A stretch of 64,000 bases of DNA from JAWOLE01 sp035263845 (GCA_035263845.1 DATFQY010000093.1:25044-89043); one strand, 5' to 3'. Positions 1 through 8,511 are shown, counted from the first letter of the stretch. Numbers and translations: made by a program. The notes: a model not told the origin generated them from the letters alone.

Positions 1-524
1 GCAACGACCGTTTCGAGCCCCGCGAGGTCGTGTCGAGGCGGCCCCGGGCGATCCTGATCTCTCCCGGCCCCGGCCGCCCCGAGAACGCCGGGCGCACGAT
101 CGAGATGATCGCGGCCGCCGAAGCGAAGGCGATCCCGCTGCTCGGCGTCTGCCTGGGCCACCAGGCGATCGCCGCGCGCCACGGCGGGGTCGTCGAGCGC
201 GCCCCGGCGCCGCGCCACGGGAAGGCGTCGAGGATCACGCACCACGGCGCCGGCATCTTCGCGGGCCTGCCCAGCCCGATGGAGGCCGGCCGCTACCACT
301 CCCTCGCCGTGCGCGAGAAAGACCTGCCCCCGGAGCTGACGGTGACCGCGCGAAGCGACGACGGAGTCGTCATGGGGCTGTCGCACCGGTCGCTGCCGGT
401 TTTCGGCGTCCAGTTCCACCCCGAATCGGTGCTGACGCCGGAGGGCGAGCGGCTCCTCGCGAACTTCCTGAGGCGGGGGCCGCGGCGCGAGCCGCATCGG
501 GACGGGGGGGAGAAAAGCGCATGA
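1..524 (+). CDS. trpG: Anthranilate synthase component II (glutamine amidotransferase), 5' partial
   Basis: This is the glutaminase subunit of anthranilate synthase, which releases ammonia from glutamine for the chorismate-using TrpE subunit. The frame is open to the left edge of the window and already encodes the family's N-D-R-F segment there, so the true start lies upstream; the first in-window start (GTG at 30) would cut the domain. Visible class I amidotransferase signatures are SPGPGRP, the nucleophile elbow GVCLGHQ with the catalytic Cys, and QFHPES with the catalytic His and Glu. The stop overlaps the trpD start as ATGA. TrpE is presumably encoded just upstream, outside the window. 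The close relative PabA is less likely because all neighbours are trp genes. Confidence 0.95.
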   Translation, partial: NDRFEPREVVSRRPRAILISPGPGRPENAGRTIEMIAAAEAKAIPLLGVCLGHQAIAARHGGVVERAPAPRHGKASRITHHGAGIFAGLPSPMEAGRYHSLAVREKDLPPELTVTARSDDGVVMGLSHRSLPVFGVQFHPESVLTPEGERLLANFLRRGPRREPHRDGGEKSA

Positions 525-1561
525 CGCCCGACGTCGCCGACGCGCTGAAGATCGTCGCGGCCCGGAAGCCGCTTCCGCGTGAGCTCGCGGAGCGGACGTT
601 CCTCGACCTGATGGATGGCAAGGCGACCGAGGCTCAGAAGGGGGCGATCCTGCTCGGCATCGCCACGCGTGGGGAAACCGCCGAAGAGATCGCCGGAGCG
701 GTGGCCGCTCTGCGGGCGAGGATGCGGCGCGTCCCGACGCGGCGGTCGCCGCTGCTGGACACATGCGGGCCCGGCGGGATCGGCCGCGACCTTTTCAACA
801 TCTCCACCGCGACGGCGATCGTCGCGGCGGGAGCCGGCGCGGCGGTCGCCAAGCACGGAAACCGGTCGATCTCTTCCCGCGTCGGGTCGGCCGACGTCCT
901 CTCCGCCTGCGGGGTTCCGATCGACCTCGACCCGTCCGCCGCCGGCCGCGTTCTCGACGAGGTCGGACTCGTCTTTCTCTTCGCTCCCGCCTTTCACCCC
1001 GCGATGAAGGAGCTCGGCACGGTGCGAAGGGAGCTCGGGATCCGGACGATCTTCAACGCCCTCGGCCCGCTGGCCAACCCGGCCGGGGCGAGCCGCCAGC
1101 TGATCGGCGTCGGCCGGCCGGAGCTGGTGAGGCTCCTCGCCGACGCGCTCGCGTCTCTCGGCGCGGAGCGCGCGATCGTCTTCCACGTCGCCAACGGCCT
1201 CGACGAGCTCGTTCCCGGTGTTCCGGCGGCGGGAGTCGAAGTCCGCGACGGCTGGACCCGGCCATGGACGTTCGACCCTACGGTGCTTCGGCAGCGGCCG
1301 GTCGGGCTCACGGAGCTCGCGGGGGGAGACGCCGCGCAGAACGCGGGGATGCTGGAGAGGCTTCTCGACGGCGAAGACGGCGCGCGCCGCGAAACGGTTC
1401 TCGCCAACGTCGCGGTCGCCCTGACCCTCGAAGGGAGCGCGGCGAACGTCGCCGAAGGGTACGAAAGGGCCCGCGCCGCGGTCGACGGCGGCGGGGCGCG
1501 CGAAGTCTTCGATCGGATGCGCCGCGAAAGCGCCGCCGCGCGCGGGCCGGAGGCGAGGTGA
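521..1561 (+). CDS. trpD: Anthranilate phosphoribosyltransferase
   Basis: The 346-residue product, the usual family length, transfers phosphoribosyl from PRPP to anthranilate, the second step of tryptophan synthesis. It carries KHGNRSISSRVGSADVL, the LG-RT-FN-LGPLANP block and a NGLDE segment near residue 226. The PRPP-binding glycine loop is unusual: it reads CGPGGIGRDLFNIST where the family normally has GTGGDG followed by xFNIST, so the usual Asp is Ile and an Asp appears two residues later. The start ATG overlaps the trpG stop and the stop overlaps the trpC GTG start (GTGA), so translation is probably coupled. Identity is certain from the family blocks and the operon; only the loop is atypical. 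Confidence 0.96.
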   Translation: MTPDVADALKIVAARKPLPRELAERTFLDLMDGKATEAQKGAILLGIATRGETAEEIAGAVAALRARMRRVPTRRSPLLDTCGPGGIGRDLFNISTATAIVAAGAGAAVAKHGNRSISSRVGSADVLSACGVPIDLDPSAAGRVLDEVGLVFLFAPAFHPAMKELGTVRRELGIRTIFNALGPLANPAGASRQLIGVGRPELVRLLADALASLGAERAIVFHVANGLDELVPGVPAAGVEVRDGWTRPWTFDPTVLRQRPVGLTELAGGDAAQNAGMLERLLDGEDGARRETVLANVAVALTLEGSAANVAEGYERARAAVDGGGAREVFDRMRRESAAARGPEAR

Positions 1562-2325
1562 GCGGCATCCTGGAGCGCATCCTCGCGGACAAGCGCGGCA
1601 GGATCGAGCGAGGGTTGCCGAAGCCTCCCGCCGGCCAGGCGCTCCCCTCCGACGGCGCCCGTTTCGTCGCGTCCCTGCGGGAACCGGGCACCCGAATCAT
1701 CGCGGAGATCAAGCACCGCTCGCCCTCCGCGGGAGAGATCCTCCCCGGCGCCGACGGCAAGGTCGAGACCCTCGCGCTGGCCTACCGGCGGGGCCACGCC
1801 GCCGCGATCTCGGTGGTCACGGAAGAAGACCACTTCGGAGGCAAACCCGAGTGGCTGCCGAGGGCCAAGAGGATCTCGGGACTCCCCGTGCTGATGAAGG
1901 ACTTCATCGTCGCGGAGAGCCAGCTCGATTTCGCCCTCTCGCTCGGGGCCGACGCGGTCCTCCTGATCGTGCGCGCAATGTCCCCGGCGGACCTGGCGGC
2001 GCTGGCGAGCGGGGCGAGGGCGCGCGGGCTGGCGACGGTCGTCGAAGCGCACAGCGCGGACGAGATCGAGAGGGCGGCGGCCGCCGCGCCCGACGTGCTC
2101 GGTGTCAACTCCCGGGACCTCTCGAGCTTCTCGACCGACCTCGGGGGCCTCGAAGCGCTCGCGCCGAAGATCCCGCCCGGCCCCGTGAAGCTCGCCGAGA
2201 GCGGCATCGGGAGCCGCGCCGACGTCCTGCGATTGAAGACCGCCGGTTACGAGGCGTTCCTCGTCGGTGAGACGCTCCTGCGCCACGAGGACCCGGAGCA
2301 GGCGCTCCGCGAGCTGAAGGTCTGA
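1558..2325 (+). CDS. trpC: Indole-3-glycerol phosphate synthase
   Basis: This 255-residue TIM-barrel enzyme closes CdRP to indole-3-glycerol phosphate. The open frame extends far upstream, but that part is a shadow of trpD; the GTG at 1558 forms a GTGA overlap with the trpD stop and gives a normal-length protein beginning SGILERILADKRG. Recognisable active-site blocks are EIKHRSPSAGEI, LMKDFI, GVNSRDL (usually GINNRNL) and LAESGI. It is monofunctional, with trpF as a separate gene immediately downstream. Confidence 0.95.
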   Translation: MSGILERILADKRGRIERGLPKPPAGQALPSDGARFVASLREPGTRIIAEIKHRSPSAGEILPGADGKVETLALAYRRGHAAAISVVTEEDHFGGKPEWLPRAKRISGLPVLMKDFIVAESQLDFALSLGADAVLLIVRAMSPADLAALASGARARGLATVVEAHSADEIERAAAAAPDVLGVNSRDLSSFSTDLGGLEALAPKIPPGPVKLAESGIGSRADVLRLKTAGYEAFLVGETLLRHEDPEQALRELKV

Positions 2326-2330
2326 ATTCG

Positions 2331-2963
2331 ATGGCCGGGACCCGGGTCAAGATCTGCGGGCTGACTCGGCCGCGGGACGTCGAGCTCGCCTGCGAGCTCG
2401 GGGCCGCCTGGCTCGGCTTCAACTTCGCGGCCGTCTCTCCGCGGCGCGTGACCGTCGAGGCCGCCCGAGAGCTCGCCAGTCTCGCCCGGCCGGGGACGGT
2501 CCGGGTCGGGGTCTTCGTCGAGGAGTCCCGTGACCGGATCCTGGAAGCGATCGAAGGCGCCCGCCTCGACGCGGTGCAGATCCACCGCCCGCTCCGGGAA
2601 AGCGACCTGGACCTGCCGCGCCCGGTTCTCGCGGTCGCGCGGATGCGCAACGGGTCCCCGGCGCTTCCACCGGCGGATCTGCTCTGCCGATGCCGGCTCG
2701 TCCTCCTCGACGCGGAGGCTCCCGGGCAGCCGGGCGGAACCGGCCGGACGCTGGACTGGGAGGATCTCTCCGGAAGGTCCTGGCCGATCCCGCTGATGCT
2801 CGCCGGAGGACTGACGCCCGAAAACGTCGAAGCGGCGATCGGCCGCGCCCGGCCCGCGGCGGTGGACGTCGCCTCGGGCGTCGAGTCCTCGCCCGGCGTG
2901 AAAGACGAGGATCGGATGCGCCGCTTCTTCGAGGCCGTCCGGCGCGCGGACTCCCGGGCATGA
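2331..2963 (+). CDS. trpF: Phosphoribosylanthranilate isomerase
   Basis: The 210-residue TIM-barrel isomerase performs the Amadori rearrangement of phosphoribosylanthranilate to CdRP, feeding TrpC. Seen directly: the VKICGLTRPRD N-terminus with the catalytic Cys, the GGTGRTLDW loop with the catalytic Asp region (DAEAPG), LAGGLTPENV, and the phosphate-binding VASGVESSPG. It starts five bases after trpC and its stop overlaps the trpB ATG (ATGA). Confidence 0.95.
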   Translation: MAGTRVKICGLTRPRDVELACELGAAWLGFNFAAVSPRRVTVEAARELASLARPGTVRVGVFVEESRDRILEAIEGARLDAVQIHRPLRESDLDLPRPVLAVARMRNGSPALPPADLLCRCRLVLLDAEAPGQPGGTGRTLDWEDLSGRSWPIPLMLAGGLTPENVEAAIGRARPAAVDVASGVESSPGVKDEDRMRRFFEAVRRADSRA

Positions 2964-4195
2964 AGAGAACGAAGACGAGAACCTCGCGTCCGGGATACTT
3001 CGGTCCCTACGGCGGCCGCTTCGCCCCGGAGACGCTGATGGCGCCGCTGGAGGAGCTCGAGCGGGCGTGGACCCGGTTCCGGCGCGACCGCGGCTTCCTC
3101 GCCGAGCTCGACGGCCTGCTTCGCACCTACGCGGGCCGGCCGACCCCGCTGACGTTCGCCGAGCGCTTGACCGAGCACGCCGGCGGCGCCCGCATCGCAC
3201 TCAAGCGCGAGGACCTCCTCCACACAGGCGCGCACAAGCTCAACAACTCCCTGGGCCAGGTCCTGCTTGCCCGGCGTATGGGCAAGACCCGCGTCGTGGC
3301 CGAGACCGGGGCCGGCCAGCACGGCGTGGCCACGGCCGCCGCCGCGGCGCGGCTGGGCCTTCCGTGCCGCGTCTACATGGGCACGCTCGACATGGAACGC
3401 CAGGCGCCCAACGTCTCGCGCATGCGGCTTCTCGGAGCGGAGGTCGCCGCCGTGGACTCGGGCTCGCGGACGCTGAAGGACGCGATCAACGAAGCGATGC
3501 GCGACTGGACCGAGAACGTCCGCACGACCCACTACGTGCTCGGCTCGGCCCTCGGGCCGCATCCGTACCCGACGATGGTCCGCGACTTCCAGTCGGTCAT
3601 CGGCCGGGAGGCCCGCGCGCAGTTCCGACGGCTGGCGGGCCGCGACCCGCACACCGTCGTCGCCTGCGTGGGCGGAGGCTCCAACGCGATCGGCATCTTC
3701 TCGGCGTTCCTCGCGACCCGCGCGAAGCTCGTCGGCGTCGAGGCGGGAGGGCGCTCCGACTCGCCCGGAGACCACGCCGCGCGGTTCGCCGGAGGATCGG
3801 TCGGCGTGCTTCACGGAACCCGCACGATGCTCCTCCAGGACGAGGCGGGCCAGGTCCTGCCGACGCACTCCGTCTCGGCCGGCCTCGATTATCCCGCCGT
3901 CGGGCCCGAGCACGCGCGCCTGGCCGACGCGGGGCGGGTCGAGTACACGAAGGTCCGCGACGAGGAGGCGCTCGACGCCTTCGAGATCCTTTCGCGGACC
4001 GAGGGGATCGTTCCCGCGCTGGAGAGCGCCCATGCGCTGGCCTACACGCTCGGGATCGCCTCGCGAATGCCGCGAAGAACCTGGATCCTCGTCAACCTCT
4101 CCGGCAGGGGAGACAAGGACATGGCCGAGTACGAAAGGATCCGAGGGGAGGAGCAGAGGAGCCGGGGAGCAGAGGAGAAGCCGACCGTCCGATGA
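2960..4195 (+). CDS. trpB: Tryptophan synthase beta subunit
   Basis: This 411-residue PLP enzyme condenses indole with serine. The start ATG at 2960 overlaps the trpF stop and yields the expected N-terminus (YFGPYGGRFAPETLM, residues about 13-27). The PLP Lys is K93 in HTGAHKLNNSLGQ; ETGAGQHGVA and the phosphate-binding GGGSNAIG are intact. The last roughly 15 residues after the family end (EEQRSRGAEEKPTVR) come from a purine-rich tract that pairs with a pyrimidine-rich tract at the start of trpA, and look like an acquired extension rather than conserved protein. The stop overlaps the trpA ATG. Confidence 0.96.
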   Translation: MKRTKTRTSRPGYFGPYGGRFAPETLMAPLEELERAWTRFRRDRGFLAELDGLLRTYAGRPTPLTFAERLTEHAGGARIALKREDLLHTGAHKLNNSLGQVLLARRMGKTRVVAETGAGQHGVATAAAAARLGLPCRVYMGTLDMERQAPNVSRMRLLGAEVAAVDSGSRTLKDAINEAMRDWTENVRTTHYVLGSALGPHPYPTMVRDFQSVIGREARAQFRRLAGRDPHTVVACVGGGSNAIGIFSAFLATRAKLVGVEAGGRSDSPGDHAARFAGGSVGVLHGTRTMLLQDEAGQVLPTHSVSAGLDYPAVGPEHARLADAGRVEYTKVRDEEALDAFEILSRTEGIVPALESAHALAYTLGIASRMPRRTWILVNLSGRGDKDMAEYERIRGEEQRSRGAEEKPTVR

Positions 4196-4245
4196 GGAAC
4201 AACCTCTCCTCCTCTCCTCCGCCCCTCCGCTCCTCTCCTCGGCTT
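4145..4245 (+). repeat. Imperfect purine/pyrimidine inverted repeat across the trpB/trpA junction
   Basis: The + strand is almost purely purine (GAGGAGCAGAGGAGC-type units) up to about 4183 and then almost purely pyrimidine (CTCCTCCTCTCC-type units) from about 4203, so the two halves can fold on each other. Both halves are coding: they make the Glu/Arg-rich tail of TrpB and the Ser/Pro-rich head of TrpA. It resembles short dispersed inverted-repeat elements and may be an old insertion that kept both frames open. Confidence 0.6.
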
Positions 4246-5049
4246 GCCGCCGTTTTCGAGAAGGCCAGCGCGGAGAACCGGGCCGCTTTCATCGCCTACC
4301 TCACCGCTGGGGATCCTTCCCTGGAGGCGACCGTAGAGATGGCGGAGGCGCTCGAGCGCGCCGGAGCGGACGTGCTCGAGCTGGGGGTTCCCTTTTCGGA
4401 CCCGATCGCGGACGGGCCGGTCCTCCAGCGCGCCGCCGAGCGGGCGCTCGCCGCGGGGGCGACCCTCGACGGCGTTCTCGAGATCGGCGGGCGGATCCGG
4501 CGCCGGACGAGCCTGGCGCTGGTCCTCTTCTCCTACGTCAATCCGCTCCTTCGCGGCGGGATCGAATCGGTCGCCCGCCGGGCCGCGGAGGCGGGCTTCG
4601 ACGGCGCGCTGATGACCGACCTTCCTCCCGAGGAGGCCGGCGAATACCAGCCGGCCGTCCGATCGGCAGGGCTGGACACCGTCTTCCTCGTGTCGCCAAC
4701 CTCCACGGCCGCCCGGATGAAGGCCGCCGCGAGGCTCTCCAGCGGATTCCTCTACGTGGTTTCTCGTCCCGGGACCACGGGAGCCCGCAACGCGCTGCCG
4801 GCGGACCTGCCGGCCACGATCCGGCGCGCCCGAAAGGCCGCGGGGAGCCTGCCAATCGCCGTCGGCTTCGGGATCGGGACGCCTCCGGCAGCCGGTTCCG
4901 CGGCGCGGCTTGCCGACGGCGTGATCGTCGGCTCCGCCCTCGTCGCCGTCGCGGAGGCCGCGGAAAAGAGGGGCGCAGGCCCGGCTGCGGCAGTTGAGAA
5001 GCTCGCGCGGTCGCTTGCCGAGGCCTGCCGGCGGAATTCCACGAGCTGA
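4192..5049 (+). CDS. trpA: Tryptophan synthase alpha subunit
   Basis: The 285-residue product cleaves indole-3-glycerol phosphate and passes indole to TrpB. The start ATG at 4192 overlaps the trpB stop; upstream open frame is a trpB shadow. The catalytic Glu and Asp are in LELGVPFSDPIADGPVLQRA; the substrate phosphate-binding GFGIGTP is near residue 222. The first about 17 residues (MRNNLSSSPPPLRSSPR) have no counterpart in normal TrpA and derive from the pyrimidine-rich half of the junction repeat; the real domain begins near LAAVFEKA. It is the last gene of the visible trp operon. Confidence 0.95.
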   Translation: MRNNLSSSPPPLRSSPRLAAVFEKASAENRAAFIAYLTAGDPSLEATVEMAEALERAGADVLELGVPFSDPIADGPVLQRAAERALAAGATLDGVLEIGGRIRRRTSLALVLFSYVNPLLRGGIESVARRAAEAGFDGALMTDLPPEEAGEYQPAVRSAGLDTVFLVSPTSTAARMKAAARLSSGFLYVVSRPGTTGARNALPADLPATIRRARKAAGSLPIAVGFGIGTPPAAGSAARLADGVIVGSALVAVAEAAEKRGAGPAAAVEKLARSLAEACRRNSTS

Positions 5050-5075
5050 GACCGGCTTTTCCCAACGAGTTTTCC

Positions 5076-5732
5076 GTGGCCGCCGAAGGGCACTACCTCA
5101 AGGTCCTCAACCGGCCCGACCTTTCGGCCGAGCTCCTGCAGGAACTGCTCGCCGACCGCTCGGCTCGCAAGTACCACACCGTTCGGCGGGCCCTCGCCGG
5201 CCATCCCCGAACTCCCCGGCGCGAGGCCCTTTCGCTCGTTGGAACGCTCTACTGGAGAGACCTCGCCGTCCTTTCCTCGGATGCGCGCGTGCATCCCGAA
5301 GTGCGCCGCGCCGCGGACCGCGACCTGGCCCGCCGGCTTCCGGAAATGGCTCTGGCGGAAAGGGTTGACGTCGCCAGGACTGCCGGGCGGGGGACGCTTC
5401 TCCTCCTTCGCTTTGATCCCGAAGCGCGGGTTTTCCAGGCAGTCCTGGACAACCGGCTGGTGACCGAAACCGACCTCATCCAGGTCGCCGCCAGGCCCGA
5501 GACGCCGTCCTCGTCGCTGGAGGCCATCGCGGCTCACCCGCGGTGGGGCCTTCGGCCGGCGCTTCGGAGCACGCTCCTTCGCAACCGCAAGCTCCCGATC
5601 CCGGTGGCCCTGTCCCTCCTCTCCCGCGCGACCTCCGCCGACCTGGCCGGGATTCGGGAGTCGCCGGCGATCTCTCCCCTCGTCAAAGCCTGCGCGGAAA
5701 GAGTTCTTGCGCACCGGCAAAAGGCGACTTAG
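5076..5732 (+). CDS. Helical-repeat protein of unknown function
   Basis: This is a 218-residue, probably cytoplasmic protein made of short amphipathic helices rich in Arg, Leu and Ala, resembling DUF2336 or leucine-rich-repeat-variant/HEAT-like arrays. The C-terminal unit NRKLPIPVALSLLSR is closely matched by NPKVPLAISMPLVKR in the protein at 6592-7704, so the two are likely related and bracket the RodZ-like gene. The start is a GTG at 5076, 26 bases after trpA; no Shine-Dalgarno sequence is evident. Nothing in the sequence identifies a partner or reaction. A scaffold or interaction role is inference only. Confidence 0.75.
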   Translation: MAAEGHYLKVLNRPDLSAELLQELLADRSARKYHTVRRALAGHPRTPRREALSLVGTLYWRDLAVLSSDARVHPEVRRAADRDLARRLPEMALAERVDVARTAGRGTLLLLRFDPEARVFQAVLDNRLVTETDLIQVAARPETPSSSLEAIAAHPRWGLRPALRSTLLRNRKLPIPVALSLLSRATSADLAGIRESPAISPLVKACAERVLAHRQKAT

Positions 5733-5768
5733 CATGGGCACGAAAACCCGTCCACTGGAGAACTCCCG

Positions 5769-6572
5769 ATGATTCCTGGTGCCGACCTCCGGTTCGGCGA
5801 AGAACTTCGTCGCGAACGGCTGGCGCGCGAAATCTCGCTGGAAGAGATTTCGGCGGCGACGAAAATCTCGATGCGCCTCTTGACGGCGCTCGAAGCGAGC
5901 GACCTGAAGCGCCTGCCCGCTCCCGCTTTTACGAGAGGTTTCATCCGCTCCTACGCACAGCACATCGGCATCGACCCGGAGGAGAAAATCTGCGCGTACC
6001 TGGCGGAGCTGAACCGCAACTCCAACGGATCCGCTCCGGTGATCGTCCCCGGCCGCCGGCGCTTCTGGCGAGGGCGCGGCACCACCGCCGGAATGATCGT
6101 CGGCGGAGTCACGGCGCTGCTCCTCGTGCTCGGACTGATCGCGAAGCCCCAGAGGCACGGCGCCGTTCGGCTGGACGTGCCGGTGCCCGCGCGCGCGAGC
6201 CGGGCCGTCGCGCTGAAGAACGTCACGATCTCGAGCGAGCCCACGCCCGCCGTGCGCCAGCCCGAGGTCGCTCCCGCCGCGTCCTCGGCCCCGGCTTCCG
6301 ACGGCGTCGGCGGCGAAGCAGTCGTCTCGCTCGTTCTCGAGTTCGACCAGGATTCCTGGACGAAGCTCGACACCGCGGAAGGGACCGTCTTCTCCGGCCT
6401 GATCCGCCGCGGAGAGGTCAAGCGCTTCGAGTCCCGCGGCGGCTTTCGTCTTACGCTGGGCAACGCCGGCGGCGTGCGCGCGACCGTCAACGGCCAGGCG
6501 GTCCAGTCCCTGGGCCGCGCCGGCCAGGTCGTCCGCGACCTCCCGATTCCTCCGCCCGCCGCCCGCGGCTGA
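5769..6572 (+). CDS. RodZ-like helix-turn-helix membrane protein (DUF4115 type)
   Basis: The 267-residue protein has the RodZ layout: an N-terminal Cro/C1-type HTH at about residues 8-75 (FGEELRRERLAREISLEEIS, then TKISMRLLTALE and FTRGFIRSYAQHIGID), a basic stretch RRRFWRGRG, one membrane segment at about residues 112-126 (GMIVGGVTALLLVLG), and a C-terminal beta domain (LVLEFDQDSWTKLD to VRDLPIP) typical of DUF4115. RodZ proteins link MreB to the membrane and support rod shape. Length and domain order fit a complete protein. It sits between two helical-repeat proteins, which is not a mre context, so a role other than cell shape is possible. Confidence 0.85.
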   Translation: MIPGADLRFGEELRRERLAREISLEEISAATKISMRLLTALEASDLKRLPAPAFTRGFIRSYAQHIGIDPEEKICAYLAELNRNSNGSAPVIVPGRRRFWRGRGTTAGMIVGGVTALLLVLGLIAKPQRHGAVRLDVPVPARASRAVALKNVTISSEPTPAVRQPEVAPAASSAPASDGVGGEAVVSLVLEFDQDSWTKLDTAEGTVFSGLIRRGEVKRFESRGGFRLTLGNAGGVRATVNGQAVQSLGRAGQVVRDLPIPPPAARG

Positions 6573-6591
6573 GTCGTCCCGGGGGCCTCCC

Positions 6592-7704
6592 TTGGCGATC
6601 ACCGGACCCGCTCACGTCGAGGACCTGCTCTCCCTTCTCCGCTCGCGCGAGGCCGCCCACGAGATCCGCGAGTTCGCCGCGCGCGGAGTCCTTCCGCTGG
6701 AATCCGACGACCGGATCCGGGCGCTCTTCGCCGTCCTGAAAGATCCCGATCCCGAGATCGTGACGTCCGCGCGTTCGACGCTGGCCGAGTTTCCGCCCGA
6801 CGTCTTCACGGAGTTCCTGCGGGGAGAACGGATCACCGCCGCCGAGATCGAGGCGGTCTCCACGATGACCGACGACGTCCTCGTCATGGAGCAGGTCGTT
6901 GGCCACCGCAACGTTTCCGACGGCACCCTGCTCAAGCTCGCCCGAGTCCTCGGTGGAACCGCACAGGATGCTCTCGTCGTCAACCAGGCGCGGCTGCTGG
7001 GCAACCCTTCGCTGATCGACGCCCTGTATGCCAATCCCGACCTCTCCGCCGACAACCGGCGGATGCTCAACGAGCTCCGGGAGGAGTTCTTCGAGAAGGA
7101 GCAGCGCCGCCTCGATGCCCGGCGCGCCCGCGAGGCCGCCGAGCTGGAGGCGTCCCAGCCCGATCCGGAGATCGCCTCGGGTTCCGCCCCGGGAGGCTCC
7201 GCGGCGGCAGACCTCGACGACGACTCGGAAGACTCCGAACCGTCCTCGTCTCCTCCGGTGAGCGAGGCGGATCCCGCGGTGGCCGGCGAGGGCGCGGAGG
7301 AGGCCTACCTCCGGATCATGAGGCTGACCGTTCCCGAGCGGGTGAAGCTGGCGCTGCGGGGCAGCAAGGAGGAGCGGCGTTTCTTAATCGGCGATACGAG
7401 CCGGATGGTCGCCATGGCAGTTTTCCGGTCCCGCGGCCTCACCATCACCGAAGTCGAGAGTTTCTGCTCGATGCGCCATCTCGACGCCGAGGTTTTCCGC
7501 GCGATTTCCCGAAAGCGTCAGTGGATCCGCCGACCCGGCATCCTGGGCGCGCTGGTCCGTAACCCCAAGGTGCCCCTGGCGATCTCGATGCCGCTCGTCA
7601 AGCGCGTTTCCATGCGGGAGCTGGTTAGCATTTACAAGGACCGCAACCTTCCGGAGGCCATCCGGTCCCTGGCCAAGAGGCTCTACCTTCAGAGGCGAAA
7701 GTGA
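6592..7704 (+). CDS. Helical-repeat protein of unknown function
   Basis: The 370-residue protein has two repeat blocks, about residues 5-170 and 240-370, separated by an acidic Ser/Glu-rich linker (about 190-235) that looks disordered. Units such as VVGHRNVSDGTLLKLARVLGG and NPKVPLAISMPLVKRV recall DUF2336 or LRV-type helical arrays. The start is TTG at 6592 with a GGGGG run a few bases upstream; an ATG alternative is not available near the N-terminus, so the start is moderately certain. It is related to the protein at 5076-5732 and may work with the RodZ-like protein between them. No catalytic motif is visible. Confidence 0.75.
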   Translation: MAITGPAHVEDLLSLLRSREAAHEIREFAARGVLPLESDDRIRALFAVLKDPDPEIVTSARSTLAEFPPDVFTEFLRGERITAAEIEAVSTMTDDVLVMEQVVGHRNVSDGTLLKLARVLGGTAQDALVVNQARLLGNPSLIDALYANPDLSADNRRMLNELREEFFEKEQRRLDARRAREAAELEASQPDPEIASGSAPGGSAAADLDDDSEDSEPSSSPPVSEADPAVAGEGAEEAYLRIMRLTVPERVKLALRGSKEERRFLIGDTSRMVAMAVFRSRGLTITEVESFCSMRHLDAEVFRAISRKRQWIRRPGILGALVRNPKVPLAISMPLVKRVSMRELVSIYKDRNLPEAIRSLAKRLYLQRRK

Positions 7705-7732
7705 CTCGGCGTAGCCAAAGCCGCGCCGAGTC
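7703..7732 (+). terminator. Stem-loop after the 6592-7704 gene
   Basis: GACTCGGCG (7703-7711) and CGCCGAGTC (7724-7732) form a perfect 9-base stem with a 12-base loop, starting inside the TGA stop. No T-run follows, so it may be a Rho-assisted terminator, mRNA-end stabiliser, or one arm of the repeat that continues to 7766. Confidence 0.45.
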
Positions 7733-7766
7733 ATCCTGAGCAAAGCGAAGCGAGCAAAGGATCTAC
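7731..7766 (+). repeat. Dispersed intergenic repeat (TCATCCTGAG...GGATCTACT type)
   Basis: The segment TCATCCTGAGCaaagcgaag...AAGGATCTACT matches, with a small internal insertion, the repeat at 53228-53256. Elements of this form are common between genes in many G+C-rich bacterial genomes. Here only one arm is present. Confidence 0.7.
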
Positions 7767-7875
7767 TCCCCCTCGCCGCGAGGCGTCTTTTCGCCGGTTT
7801 CGTCCCACGGAATAGTGCCCATTCCTATGCTAATCTTCCCGGCCAGTTCTCAAAACCGGGCGAACTCAGAGAGCA

Positions 7876-8511
7876 ATGCCCCGCGACATTGACTATTACG
7901 CGCTCCTCGGCGTTGACCGGGAGGCGACGGAGGCGGAAATCCGTGAGCGATTCCGGTCCCTGGCGCGCGAAACCCATCCGGATCGGGTGCCGAACTGGCG
8001 AAGGGAGAAGGCCGAGGCCGACTTCCAGGAGATCGCCCAGGCCGTCAACGTGTTGACCAACGCAGACCGCCGCAAGGCGTACGACTACGAGCTCTCGATG
8101 GCCAAGGCCGCCGCAGACGCGGGGGAGACTGACAGCGTCGTCGCCGATTACATCTCCCACGGGATCGCGGCCTACCGGGAGAAGAGGTACGTCGAGGCTG
8201 CCGGCAACTTCAGCCTGGCCATCCGGCGAGCCCCGAACGATGCGCGGGCGCACCACTACCTGGGGCTCGCCTCGGCCCGTGCCGGGGACGTGCGGGCGGC
8301 CATCCGGGCGCTCGAGGCGGCCATCGCCCTGGATCCCAACAATTCGCGGCTCCTTGCCGACGCCGGGGCCGTCTTCCGGCAGGCGGGGTTGCTGGTCAAG
8401 GCCGAAAAGGCATATCAGGAAGCCATGCGCTGGGACCCGACGGCCTCGGATCTGCGCCGGGCCCTCGAGGAAGTCCGCGAGCAGCGCGCCGGCAAGGAGC
8501 GCGCCCTGTGA
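7876..8511 (+). CDS. J-domain protein with TPR repeats
   Basis: The 211-residue protein starts with a DnaJ domain (residues about 6-75: DYYALLGVDREATEAEI, HPD at 34-36, and the DRRKAYDYEL end). It continues with tetratricopeptide repeats (about 90-205), which contain the canonical AHHYLGLA and ALDPNN elements. J-domains stimulate DnaK-type Hsp70 ATPase; the TPRs probably bind a client or membrane partner. There is no Gly/Phe region, zinc finger or membrane segment. Its stop overlaps the GTG start of the PP2C gene (GTGA), so the two are probably co-translated. A TGCTAATCT extended -10-like element lies about 40 bases upstream. Confidence 0.88.
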   Translation: MPRDIDYYALLGVDREATEAEIRERFRSLARETHPDRVPNWRREKAEADFQEIAQAVNVLTNADRRKAYDYELSMAKAAADAGETDSVVADYISHGIAAYREKRYVEAAGNFSLAIRRAPNDARAHHYLGLASARAGDVRAAIRALEAAIALDPNNSRLLADAGAVFRQAGLLVKAEKAYQEAMRWDPTASDLRRALEEVREQRAGKERAL

